Positions 49,277 through 61,704 of a DNA stretch of 64,000 nt are shown in pieces. The DNA is taken from the NCBI GenBank assembly GCA_036874045.1, contig CM072347.1, forward strand, positions 1,924,501 to 1,988,500, read 5' to 3'. Numbering within the stretch: the stretch's first letter is position 1; the number at the start of each line of letters is the position of its first letter. The notes beneath the pieces were generated by a model that had not been told where the DNA came from, did not search any database, and saw only the letters and a list, made by a program, of their open reading frames with translations. The position numbers were made by a program, and so were the translations under genes. The stretch comes from Cymodocea nodosa (taxonomy: Eukaryota > Streptophyta > Magnoliopsida > Alismatales > Cymodoceaceae).

Positions 49277-52200
49277 TCGGCGTTTGCGTCGGAAGAGAAT
49301 GTGGTGGAGCAAGCGGGAAGTCGGCACTTAAAAACTGTTCGTTTGCCTTGTAACCGTTTGAATAATAAAATAAGAAAATATCAATTGCGTCACCACTAAT
49401 TAAAATTTAATAAAAAAATATTGCTAACCTCTGTTTAACCATTGATTTTGTAAATTGTACGCCTCATAAAAGCCAAGAAATACATGCCTTGTGCTTGTCG
49501 ATTCTAACGCAATTAATATTTTAATAGTCAAACCTAATTTATTAAATGTCTTGTGTTCGAACGGTAACATTTATAATTTATATTGAATTTTTTTTTAAAA
49601 TTTATATCTTTATATTATCAGAAGAAAGCTTCTGTGACAACTCTTTGTTCATCGTGATGGAACAATGAAAACGCATTTATTAGGTATTAATTAACAATGA
49701 AGATTAAGGTCAATAGCTACTACTTACAAGATCCTCGCTTATTCCAGTACGTCACATCGCATGTCAGCTACTTGTAAGTATGTCTTGTCACCTTTGGTTC
49801 TTTTTAGTATCGTATTGACATATTTTATATCATTGCTCTTATTTACAGTTTTACTTTTCTTATAAATCCTATTTTATTTTATTTTATTTTTAAATTGTAT
49901 ATTCTATCTTACTAAATGATATATCAAAATTAAATTCAATATATTATTTTGAACATTTGCTGCAAAAAATACACAAGAAACAAAACTCTTATAATATATA
50001 TGGTGTACTTAAATCATAATTTATATTTGACCGTGATCAAACCAATGATTCGACTAAAAAACTAAAACCATCTCAATAGCTCGTTTGGATCCATCTTTAA
50101 GGATTCACGGTACGTTTTTATTATAGATGACATATTAAATTTGATTTTAATATATCATTTGATAAAATTAAGCATGCAATTTACAAGAAATATAATAATA
50201 TGGTAAAAATGACAAGATGAAATGTGACAGTTTAATTCGAAGAAAACAAAATGTAGTGAAAAAAAAAAATTCAATCTAACTAAGATGTGCCAATGACTAA
50301 TGTGACTAATAATGCAAAAAACATTATCTTAAGCCATATCAACATCAATCGAACACTTCAATTCTTAAGATGTACGTAAATGTAACAGAAAAAAAGAAGA
50401 TGTCAATTAATTGTTTTCTTTCTTTAGAGTATTTTCTCTTTCGTTGTTGTTTTGTCAAACTTAGCTTCTTCTTTTTTCTGAAAAACTTTAGTTGCATAAT
50501 TGAGAACTATCTTTTTAAATTTTATTTACCTTGTTAAAAAAAGAAAGTCGTTTTTTTAAAAAAACGAAAAAAATGGAGTACGATAAAGGAACAAGATACC
50601 GCTGGCGTGGGTCCGGAAAGGTGCTCAAAAGTGGTTTGGTCGGCGCCATCAGGCGGTAGAAAACGAGGGACTCCACCGACCAGTACCCACCACCTTAGAT
50701 GACGGATTTACCCTTCACAGATCAATGAAATTACCATACTGCCCGCCTTCCAGGTGGATTTCTGGGAATCAGTTCCACCTCCGCGCGGCACGAATGGATA
50801 TTCCTCGTGTTCAGCGATATAGTGAATTTACTTTACTACCCCTATTGTTACATTAAATCGAGAGTAAGTTCACGGCATCCGACATTCCTAGCTGCCATTC
50901 TCTAATGGGTGAAATTACCAAGGTAACCTTGTGGTGGAGATTTCTGGTTTTTATTTTATTTTTAAATTTTTCTTTGACTCATTTGCATAAAAATAAAGTT
51001 ACTAAAAGTACTTATAAATTTTTTTTTGTTGTATATACAAAACCACATCATATGAGTAAAAGTAGAAATTGGAGCAAGAGTAAAGAATATATATATATAT
51101 ATATTTTTCATAAATTTGTCAAGAGTATAAATATTTGTATGTTATTTAATTTATATTTTATTTCATGTTATTATTTTTCATTACTTTCTCAATTATACAC
51201 AAATATATTTTTTTTTGCTGACTTTTTGTTACTTTCTATAACTTTCTTTTTTATCAATTTCTATAACTTTTTGATTTTTTTTGTTACTTTTTAAGTATAC
51301 AAATAGACCTTAAAAATAAGTATTACATAATATTCGCTTGTCTAACTAAAAATTATGTAATTCATAAGAAACATAAATTATGTGATTCACAATAATTGTG
51401 CAAGTAGTAGTGACAAAGACTTTGCAATTCATAATATTTACATGAATAAGGAGTGAATGTTATATAAATAAGAGTTTTATGCAAGCATCATTTTCAAATT
51501 GACTAATGATTACTTCTTCATTTGATTTGACAAAGACAATCAATATTTGTAGTAAAAAATGTTCAAGTGCTAAGAATAAAAATGTTCTCTTAATATAATT
51601 AGGTTGTAAGTCACATTTTTCCTACTTTTTGACATATTTCCCATTTCCAAATTTTATAAAATGATGCAAAAGTATAGGTGAAATGCAAATGTTTACTTAC
51701 CACACCAATTGTTCTTAATTATCTCTTTGGACCAAGATTTCATCTCAAAAGAAGTTAACTCATAAAAAGGTAAAGCTTATATTAGACAAGTCCACAACAA
51801 ATATTCAAATTTTTTATATTTTTCTTTTCAAATTTCCGTCTTTGGACATTTCAGCTGTAAATGTTTTTATTAAAGATTTTTTAGTTTTACTTTATTTTTC
51901 TCATTTTACACAGAGTGTGGTTGTTTTCTCACAATTATAATTAGTGATCCACTTCACTCCTTTTCCATGTTTGCATTAACATGGCCTTATTATTTTATTT
52001 AGATCAATACTTTATTTAAGAAATTTCACCTTCGCTTATTGAAAAAATTCTAACATGTCACATCATTAGATAATCATAATCATAATTATAAATCCAAGCT
52101 TGAATGATTGAGATTTAAATTTATTAATACCCATAAAAAACCATGATACGTATAGGGATGCCATAGGCACACTCTAATTGAATATATTAGAGGAAACGCC

Positions 52201-52800
52201 TCCCTCCTGGTTAATCAAATTCATTAGACCAATTATGTTTTTTATCCTTTCTCGTTAGAAAAAGGAAAAATGACGTTACAGCCCTCTTTCTTTGCATTTT
52301 TTTTGATAATGGTTATTTTAAATCAGTATATGAAAAATAAATCGATGTTTTCAAAAGACCTCTAACACTTAACTTTTTAATTCAACATTCAGTTTATCTA
52401 AAAACATAGGAGTAGAAAACTGCAGCGGTTCAACGATGACATATCAAGGGTATTTTAGGAATCTTACCTCTCTTTCTCTTCTCACAGCGATGAGTGTCAG
52501 AGTGTGACGCGTCTCCAGTCCAATCCATGGCACGCTCCCGTAAATATGATGAATTACATGGCCTATTTTGCTGCCAAGGCGGAATTCGTTTCCTTCTTTA
52601 GAACGATGCATCCACGTCACGTCACCGCATCATCACCGCCACCGCCGCCAGCATTAGAGACAAAAATAATTTAAATTATATAAATTTTAGAAAAGCATTT
52701 CTATTTATCATAAGTTTTTTTATTAAAGTACATAAATTTAAATATTTTTTTATAATTTTATAATTAATTAATTTTAATTTTTTTTACATTAATTAAATAT
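49277..52800. other. Intergenic spacer upstream of the Argonaute gene
   Basis: First part: promoter and leader of the minus-strand Argonaute (no clear TATA chosen). The rest is A+T-rich with one G+C-richer, non-coding island at about 50585-50870 and a TTTTTGTTACTTT-rich stretch at about 50920-51310 that resembles 21950-22500. No gene supported. Confidence 0.45.
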
Positions 52801-52922
52801 TTCCAGCTAGGCATGCACGGTGGTAATAACAGGTGGGAAGCGAAGGTATCTTCCACTTTTCTTTCCCCGTTTCCCCCCCTGCATCTTTTTCCAGTCCCTT
52901 CCTCTGCGGAGTGACGGAGAAG
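52440..52922 (+). promoter_or_regulatory. Promoter and leader of the unrecognised gene at 52.9 kb
   Basis: Contains CACGTCACGTCACC near 52615 (G-box/bZIP-type core ACGT repeated), an A+T-rich gap, then a CT-rich leader (TTTCCCCGTTTCCCCCC) directly before the first ATG at 52923. Transcription start not determined. Confidence 0.4.
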
Positions 52923-55900
52923 ATGAACTCGCTGGCCAGGCAATCGGCTTTCGCGTACGAAGGTCAGCGATTTCTTCTTCTGTTTGCGACGATCGTGAGC
53001 TATGAGCGATCTCATCTTCTGTTCGTGATGATCATGAGTTATGCGTGATCTGCTGTTATTCTGTTTGTGACGATCATGAGCTCCACATTCTTCCTCTACT
53101 GCTTTTCTTACCTTCTTTAGTAATGATGAGACGGAACGAACAAGTATAGAATTCTCTATGTGCTTCTTCCCTGGAAGAAAAATTGATGTTTCGGTTGTTC
53201 TCCTTTCGATGCTGTTTTCTGTTTTTCTCTTCGGGATCGTGCTGTGAAACGAGACCGTTCGTTGATTCCAGTTGAGGCTAGATAATCGGTTTGTGTTTTT
53301 TCTTCCTGAACGTTTTCGTTTTAGATCTGTAGCTTGCATCTTTTTTTTTGAAACCTTCCTTCTTATTCCTTTTCTTCTTCTGGTATTTCGGATTGGAACT
53401 GGCTTTTTTTTTGTACAATTCTGTAGTGATGATGGACAACGGATGGCGGCTATGCTGTTCTCATATCATCTCTTTGCAGGCTTACAGCTTTGATGTTTTT
53501 GATCCACTGGTTATTGACGTGTTTGGGGTGTTTTTATATTTTTGTGGGAGGGGGGGACGGAATTATTATTTGCATGTTAGAAATTGTTCATGTTCGGTCG
53601 TGCTGGCATGTCATATTAGGTATTATTGTATGTCGACGTCTGTAAAAATGCAGTGGCGAGATTGGAATGGAACGTACTCCATTGTTTTGTTGTGTAATAA
53701 TCGCCGGAAAGAACGACTCATGAGGCTGATTTCGGCGGGTCCACTTACACTGCTTTGCTCCCTTTGGTATCTGGATCTCGGAATAATATACTCCAAAGTT
53801 CCTGCATTCAAAATTTGAATGTGATTTCATTCATTTTGTTAGTGTTTGCTCTGTAACACGATTTTACAGATGTAGTTGCCATAGATATTCTTGTCAACCG
53901 ATAATGAGTCAGTTAACAAGTTAGAAAAATGTTTGCAAACCAATTTTGACCGAGTTCAGAAACATAAACAATCATGCCGATGTTGAGTTATAGGCTTATA
54001 TGCACTCCAGTCATGCTAATTTCTGTGTATGACGCTAAAATTAGTCCTTTAACAGTCAGTCTTATTAACCCTGCATTTTTGATGTGAAATAATCTCTGAA
54101 TTAGTTTGACATCTTAGCTTATAAAATCGTGCACTATTTTACATACCTATGTTAGTTTTTTCTTCTCCATTACATCCAGAACATGAGCTTTGCTGCTTTT
54201 TGGTGTGTGCTCAAGCTAGATGGATTCTCATATTAAGGGTCTCAAATTGTAGAAGCAACGAACATCATTTTATTTCTCATCATTATTTTTAATTTCCTTT
54301 CCAGCCAGGTGAAAAATAACAAAATTATACTTTTCTATTGTCCATGATCAATGCTGAAAGTGTATTATTCTATTGCCCTCAATCTATCCTTGCCTTTGCA
54401 ACAGCTTATGTGTTTTTGGTGATGTATACGGATGACATTGTTTGTTTAACAAGGATATTGTAGGGATTGTAGAGATGAAGAATTATCTAAGGATTTTTTT
54501 TAACAAAGAATCATTGTTCATCTCTATTCACAATATCAAGTGGGTAGTCAATGTTTTCAATTTTGTTCTCCTCTGTCAGGATATAGAATTCCCTTAACCT
54601 CCTGCTCTAAGATGCTCTGCAGTGTTCATCCCTCCTCCTATTTTCTTGTCATAATATCTGCATTAGATTTTTCTACTGTTATTGTCAATAGTAAAGCAAC
54701 AAGACTAACAGCATAAGTTAAAATATTATATTTTTCATAATTGATCAAATAGAATTAATGCAATTCACTAAATACATTCACTGAAAATCACTAATATTTA
54801 CTGAAAAGCAGTAATATTCTCTGAAAACAACTAAATTTAATGAAAATCACTAATATTTACTGAAAATAAGATATTTTCTCTGAAAAATAACTGCTATCCA
54901 CTCAAACTCACTAATATTAATTGAAAATAAGTAGAATTCATTGAAAAAGCTAATGTTCACCGACAATAACTATTATTCCCTGAAAATTAGTAATATTTAC
55001 TGCAAATGACTAATGTTCTTTGAAAATAACTAATATTTACTGGAAATTAGTAATATCTACTAAAGATAACTAATATTCTCTGAAAATCACTAATATTTAC
55101 TCATATTCTCTAATATATTCACCAATGACCATAAAAAATCATTGATATTCATAAAAAATTCACTGAAAATTGAAAAAAATTAAAATATCACTAAAAATCT
55201 TGGATAATAGAAATGAAGTGTTGATTTCATGCCTTCTCCCAAAACCTACCCAATTGAAGTGAAAATCTAGCAGATGCTTTACAGAATTTCCAGCTGCTAC
55301 AGTATTAAAAATCCCAGCAGAAACCTTTTGTCAACAGGTTCTGTGGAAGGATTGGTCAATCTGTGCAAGATCCAGTTGAAAAAATAGTTTAGATTGACTG
55401 ATGTACTGATCTAGATTTGATCTGTTGATCTAGATAGGTTGATTTTGATGGAAATTGATAATACCTCTGGGTAATCAGAATTGTTTGCTGGAGAAGGAAG
55501 GCATCGAGGGGATTCTAATGTGGTTCTCTCTAAAGCTCATGTTTCCAATTTATCATAGCAAGGATGATCCCATTAGTTGAACCCTCTTGTCTGAGTGTTT
55601 CTTCCACTTCTACGGCATTCTTGAACATCAGAAGGTGCAATATGTTGCACTACATTTAGAGGGTGTGGCTATTCAATGGCTTAATCATTGGAAGACCATT
55701 GTAAAAGAGAGGACTTGGACAAAATTCAAAGGTGATTTGATTGTGCATTTCAGAATGAAGGATGGGGAACAACCTTTGGCCAAGTTGTCAAAGCTTTGGC
55801 AAAGTGGAGTGAAAGAGTATTAGGGCCATTTTGAGTAGATCTTGGGTCCCTCATTACTTCAATGGGGCTGTGGCAATGATCTTTGCAACAGCCTTAAAGA

Positions 55901-58900
55901 GGAGACTAATGTAGATGTCTAGTTAGATCTTCATCAACAACCTTAAAGAGGAGATTAAGGTGGATGTCTAGGCAACAAAAGCACATGACTTGAATCCAAG
56001 AAGAGAAATGGAGTTGGTACCAAAGGTTATTGAAGGGAGAGGGATCCAAAAGTGAAGTAGGCTAGAGCACAACTTGGAAGAGGTAGTGAGGAAGGAAGGA
56101 GCTAGGACCCCAATTGTCAAGCTGCTCACTCCCACTGAAGTGAAAGCAAGAAGGGAACATAATCTTTGTTATTATTGTAATAAAAGATGAGTTAAGGGAC
56201 AAAATGCAAGACTTAAATTTCTTTTCCTCATCCAAGGGGAGTGGAGCGATGGATAAAAAGAGGCACAAACGTACTCCGAATCAAAGTTCTCTTTACACAC
56301 GATTTCTAGAGAGATCAACCCCCATATGATGAAAGTGTAAGGGAAGGTTAATGGGCAGATAGTCTTGATCTTATTTGACAATGGGGGAACCTACAATTTC
56401 CTTGATATGTGATTCATTAATTGAGATCAATAAAGGGTGGATTAGAGAATGTTGAAGGCTAGGGTTGCTAGAGGACTCACAATTGAGGTGGTGGGGGAGT
56501 GCAAAGGTGTTCTATTAGAGTGTTAAGGATAGGACTTCCATGTCAATGTCAAGTTAATATAGAGTAGGATTTGAAATATGATGTTAGGTGTCCAAAAGTT
56601 GGCATCTTTGGGAGAAATATGGTGGGATTTTGACAAAATGTTCCTTCAATTTAATTAAGGAGGTGTAGATAAGGGGAATTCACTTGAAGGCTATTTGTGA
56701 AGTCTGCATGCTCTAAAAGAGAAAAGAATGGGAGCAAGTGTCAGATTAAGGTGTTAATATTCACAATGAAGAGGGAGAACAAGAGGTGATTGGGGCTAGC
56801 AAGGAGGAGTTGAATGATCTTTTGATAGAATTTTTTGGGTTTTTTTAGACACCTATATCCATGTAGTTGGGGAGGTTTGAGGATCACTAAATCCATCTTC
56901 TAGATGAAACATGACCCGTCATTGTACCACTATATCACTATTTACATTTCTAGAAGTTGGAGATTCAGCAGGAAGTGGTGGATTTTCTTAAGATAGGAGT
57001 AATTCAAGTGAGCACTAATCCCCATTCGATGCTTGTGTTGTTGGTAAGAGAAAAAGATGGATCCTAAAGGTTTTGTGTAGATTACAAAAAACTCAATAAG
57101 AACATGATCAAGGACACCTTCCTAATGGTAGTAATTTAGGAGATATTGGATGAGTTAACCCATGTATGATACTTTTTGAAACTAAACCTATGCTTTGGTT
57201 ATCACCAAATTTACATTCACTTAGTAGATGTGCACAAGATTGCATTTCGAACATATAAAGGGAATTATGAGATCTTAGTTATGCTCTTTAGACTATCGAA
57301 TGTGTTGTAGACCTTCTAATCACTCATGAATAAGATTTTTCGATTGTACTTGTGACACTTGGTCTTAGTGTTCTTTGAAGACATATTGGTATGCAATTCT
57401 ACCTAGAAAGATCACCAACAACATGTACAACAAGTCTTAGAGGAAATATAGAAGCATTGTTTGTATGCAAAAGAAAGTAAATGTCAATTTGGCTTGGAAT
57501 AGGTTGCCTATCTTGATCATGTGGTGGGAGGGGGTCAAGTCTAGCCTTGACTAGAGAAGATACAAGTAGTGCTTGAGTGGTTTCTTCCAACCAATGCTCA
57601 AGGACTTCGGGCTTTCTTAGGATTAGGTAGGTATTGTTGATGATTTATTGTTGGATATGGTATATTAGTAGTCCCTTAACTACTCTACCTAAGAAGGGGC
57701 AGTTCCATTGGGACATTGCAGCTACCCAAGCTTTTAACACTCTCAAATAGGCCCTCACTAGTACACCTATTTTAGTCTTACCAAATTTTAAAAAGACTTT
57801 TGTGGTCAAAGGTGATGGCATTAGATTGGGGCGTCAGAGTAGTTCCTATGCAAGAGAGGTGGCCTATTGCTTATCTTAGTCAAGTCTTCAGTGAAAGGCA
57901 GTGAGGGATTTCCACTTATGAAAAGAGATGATGGCAATCCTTCTCGTGTTGAAAAAGTGGAGGACCTATCTAATGGGGCAATGTTTCATCATCCAGATTG
58001 ACTAAAAGAACTTAAAGTTCCTCCTAGAGCAGAGAATACATACGTCCACCTAACAAAAATGGCTGGTAAAACTCATGGACTTCAACTTTGAGATAGAATT
58101 AAAAAGGTAGCAGCAATTCAGCTTTGAACACATTGTGAAGGAGGAATCAAAAGTTCATGCCATATTTGAGTTGTAAGTAGATTGGCTTGAGGAGTTGAAA
58201 CACAGCTACATAGCAAAGGATGAGTTGGAAGACCTTTGGAACAAATGCCATTGACTAGGGTTGGACCTCGATAGTCACCAAATGATGGATGGCATACTCT
58301 ACTATCAAAACTGATTAATTGTCAAAGCCCATTCTGCCCTTAAAATCTCACTACTATGAGAATTTCATGATGAATTGATCCAATTAGACCTATCGACAAC
58401 TATGCCACCTCATCTTTTGGAATGGCATAAAGGAGATATGAAAGTATATTAGAGAATGTGAGATGTGCTAACAAGCCCACATGAAGTATCTTCATCTTGC
58501 TAGACTTCTTTAGCCCCTTTTGATATCATCGTAGATGTTGGAAGAAATCTCTATGGATTTCACAAAGGGTTTACCCAATAATTATGGAAATATGACCATC
58601 GTAGTGGCTGTCAGTTGACTCTCAAAGTACAACCATTTTATTTTATTACGGCATCTTAAAGGAGAAGATGGGTGACTAGACAGTTTTGGCACACATTTCA
58701 AAAGATTGGGAGGGTAAAAAGTTTGACCAAAAACCCAAAGCAATCTTACATTGGTGACTAGCTTAACAACATGGGCATATAGCAATGGATTTGTTGATAC
58801 AATGGGAAGGAGAGAGCAAAAAGGAGTCTATGTGGTAGCCTTACGAGGAGATTCACTAAAAGTTTCTTGGGTTGGTTGTTGGGGATGACAAACGATCTTA

Positions 58901-60538
58901 AGGGGGGAGGGAATTGTTTTGTACCATGGACATGCTTGCTCCAACTTGTACACATACACAATCCATGGGCCATTCAAGGGGCTCCACATGTAGTACCAGT
59001 TGTAAGTCGTCTATGTAGCATTGTAATTACGGGTATTTTTGTTACAGTTGTAACCAATGCAACCATATCAATAAATAAGCTACTTGGGATTCTACCTGGG
59101 GTATCAATTTTCAATAAACCAATTACCTAGTTTCTTGGATGGATCACTGCCAAAAACAGTTATCATTCTTGAGGGGAGGTCCAGCACCCTCTTTCTGTGG
59201 AATTCTTTACCAGAGAACTCTTCAACAGCACCATAGGTTGCCACCAGGAGCATTGTCAATCACTGTCATTCATTCTACGGTCACTAAGATTGTGGGCATG
59301 TGATAGAACACTGCATACAAGGTGGAGCACTTCTAGATGAATAGATGGTTCTAAAGGATGCTTTTCCAGATCTCTTTCAGTTGGCAGTTAATAGCTGGGC
59401 TGAAGTTGAAAATACAAGGAAAATGGATAGCAGCTAAAATTCATGGTGCTTTCAGTTCAGACATAACTTGAAGGATAATGAGCTTGAGCAGGTTGCAAAT
59501 CTGCTGTAATCATTAAATGAAGCAGATCCCACAATGAAGGAATTAGATCAACTGAATTGGGTGCTAAGTGCTTCTGGAAACTTCTCTGTCCAGAGCTGTT
59601 AAATTCATCGATTCAATCCACTGGTGAGTAGTGGAAACCTTAAGATGATTTATTTGGAAATGCAGGACCCCTCAAAATCTTAGCATTCTTTTGGACTCTT
59701 ATACCTTAGAGGTTGGTAACCGTGGTGTATAGAAGTAAGCTATTGAGGGACTTGCATCTCTTGTGTTCTAGCATTCATTTGGACTCTTATGCCTCAGAGG
59801 ATAGTAACCATGGTGTATAGAAGTGATTGTGGGACTTGGATCCCTTGTGTTCTCCATGCAAAGAAAATGATGAAGGTGTTGAGCATTTATTTTTCAAATG
59901 CAATTGGTTGAGAGACTGAATCACATAATAGAAGGAAAGCTAACAATAGTCAAGCATAGGCTACTGTTCATGGCTCATGTGGCTTACAACGAACGTCATG
60001 ATTTTCCAAAAGTTGTAAAGGTGTAAGATGTGCTTACTGTTGGATATTTAAAATGTGAGATAGGGTGCTTAAGCATGGATATGTAATCCAATCTTTCTCG
60101 TTAAGGCGTGACTGTCTTATTAATCTTTTTTTCTTGTAATTGCTAGATGAAAGTTATTTGTTAATGAGATTAATTCTATTCTCCTTTTAAAAAATGGCAT
60201 ATTCTGACCATTCTGTCTGGGGCTGAAGTCTTGTATCTCCATTTTTACATTTGTACATCAATTTTCTTCCAATTTGAAAATCTTCTGTTCTTACTATGAA
60301 CCTTTTCTCTTACATATTTCACCTAGATTTGACTTAATCTTATTGTTCTCATTGACTATGCAGAAAGCTAGGACCATACACATGATCCTTCTTGTTGATA
60401 TAGTTTGTCTGGCAGTGTGCATTTTATAATGTGTAAATCTCTTAAGTTATTGTTTTTTTCCATCCTTTAGAAGGTTCTCTCGAGTTCCATGAAGAATCTA
60501 AAGGAAGCCTTGCCACAGTGAACAGCCTAGATTCTGAG
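52923..60538 (+). CDS. First two exons of an unrecognised gene (partial model)
   Basis: Exon 1 (52923-52962) and exon 2 (60471-60538) join in phase to give 36 residues starting MNSLARQSAFAYEEG and ending ATVNSLDSE. Support: ATG after a CT-rich leader, donor GTCAGC, a classical branch and pyrimidine tract before the second acceptor (TTTTTTTCCATCCTTTAG), donor GTAATG after GAG, and an open frame across both. I do not recognise the protein; the start is serine/glutamate-rich and probably disordered. The rest would lie past the copia element at the right edge. The 7.5-kb intron holds a gypsy fossil, a LINE fragment and a minisatellite. Other exons could have been missed, and exon 2 might be chance. 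Confidence 0.35.
52963..54719 (+). other. Proximal part of the putative long intron
   Basis: T-rich, leader-intron-like sequence after exon 1. Open frames here on both strands (for example 52764-53339 minus and 53348-53818 plus) are low in family character and I do not call them. Nothing else seen. Confidence 0.4.
54770..55170. repeat. About 20-bp degenerate minisatellite
   Basis: Roughly twenty imperfect units of the type CACTAATATTTACTGAAAAT follow each other with variants (ATTC, AAGTA, AACTA). Non-coding; period about 20-22 bases. Confidence 0.85.
55560..59140 (+). mobile_element. Ty3/gypsy LTR retrotransposon fossil
   Basis: A broken plus-strand gypsy element with many breaks. The parts remain in order: gag (about 55590-55990, with HLEGVAIQWLNHWK typical of plant gypsy gag), protease-like piece (about 56340-56560), reverse transcriptase (about 56860-57600), RNase H (about 57600-58100) and integrase (about 58180-58700). 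Then come a polypurine tract (AAGGGGGGAGGG, about 58896) and a 3' LTR-like segment (about 58915-59140). The left LTR was not identified. Old; it sits in the putative intron of the gene starting at 52923. Confidence 0.75.
59190..60195 (+). mobile_element. L1-type LINE 3' fragment (zf-RVT region)
   Basis: Plus-strand remnant of the C-terminal zf-RVT part of a plant L1-type LINE: WVLSASGNFSVQSCYKF near 59560, an IWKCRTP-like piece near 59650, a C-rich SKENDEGVEHLFFKC-like piece near 59860-59900, and an untranslated tail to about 60195. It is interrupted by stops and an internal 88-bp tandem duplication (59681-59856). 5'-truncated and inactive. Confidence 0.65.
59681..59856. repeat. 88-bp tandem duplication inside the LINE fragment
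   Basis: Units 59681-59768 and 59769-about 59856 both start TAGCATTC and run through TTTGGACTCTTAT and GGTGTATAGAAGT. They differ at several positions, so the duplication is not recent. Confidence 0.85.
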
Positions 60539-61389
60539 GTAATGCTAAAATCCTTGTGTCTATTCTTCAAACCATGGATTTGGATAAACTCCCTAATTTA
60601 CTTTTTAGTACTTAATATCAGCTGTTGAATACTAACAATTAAAAGAATTGGATAAACTAATTTGATAATAGGCTGGAACATGATTTGCATTTAGGAAAAA
60701 CTGAAATGATAGAGAGTTCTCTAAGATTTCTTCTTTGGTGGAAAAGGAAAGATTGTATTCATACATTCATAAGACAACTATTAGTTGCTCTGGGAGCATC
60801 CTTAGTGATTGGTTCTTCATGTTGCATGGGTTAGGTAAACATTCTGTTTCTGAAGTACTGCAGATTATTGCTTAGGGAGCTTACTGAAGTGCAATGTAGA
60901 TGGAATTCTCCTTGGATCTAGGTGATTTCAATGGTATCCATAATCCTGATTAGAGTTATTATTGCTAGAATTCTTTCTTATTATTTAGGAATTTCATTGT
61001 TCTGAGTTACTGGATATCTGTTTATGGATCAAATACTAGCACAAATATATATATATATATAATGTTGTAGTAACCACTACCACCTCTGATCGCTGGTGCC
61101 TCCAGCATTGCCTTTTTTTCCTTGTTCTCTTTCACCCTCTCAGTCTCCTCTCCCTCCTTCCTGTCTCTCTTTGATGTCAATCAAACCAACTCTCCCTACA
61201 CCCATCTCTCTTACCACCGTTACTGAATAATTGCTATGTTTTGTAATATTTTTCTCATTTCATTGTATTTTTCATGATCTACAGACAAGAAAGAAGATTA
61301 GTTTAAGACCGTAAAGCTAGGCTCAACATGTATCTTCTAGTTCATGATGAGATACCTCGCAAATTTTATTTTTTTAGGAATATAGAAGG
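60539..61389. other. Spacer or intron between exon 2 and the right-hand copia element
   Basis: About 850 bases, including an (AT)n run at 61044-61060 and a CT-rich stretch near 61110-61190. No gene seen. Confidence 0.4.
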
Positions 61390-61704
61390 TGGTTTGAAGA
61401 ATTTGGAAGAAAGAGTGACACACAAGGGTTCCACACTTTGTTACTGTCATTGGAATTAAAATAGTGTATATACAATAATTTGTAGATGTCTATATATAGA
61501 CATTAACCACATTAACCACCAAATGGTTACAAGTCATGATACACCACACATTCATTACTTTTAGTTACATAGAGTACATGGACATAATGACTCGTGAGGG
61601 AATGCATCCCTACGATTTATTCATATGTATACAACACACATGCATGTATACATTACACGTAGACCACACATACAGTAACTAAAAACACATTAACAACATT
61701 TAAC
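61390..61704 (-). repeat. 3' LTR of the right-hand copia element
   Basis: Begins TGTTAAATG on the minus strand directly after the polypurine tract. It contains a TATATATAGACATC stretch near 61495 as a likely promoter/R region. The far end is uncertain: 61390 (ending ...AAACCA) or about 61439 (ending ...AGTAACA, which would mirror the TGTTA start). Confidence 0.6.

Noticed and set aside
49100-49399. 99-codon plus-strand frame over Argonaute exon 1
   Set aside because: Shadow of the Arg/Gly-rich tail on the minus strand.
52764-53339. 191-codon minus-strand frame
   Set aside because: Lys/Arg/Ser-rich with no domain; it lies opposite a promoter, leader and intron start whose signals fit the plus strand.
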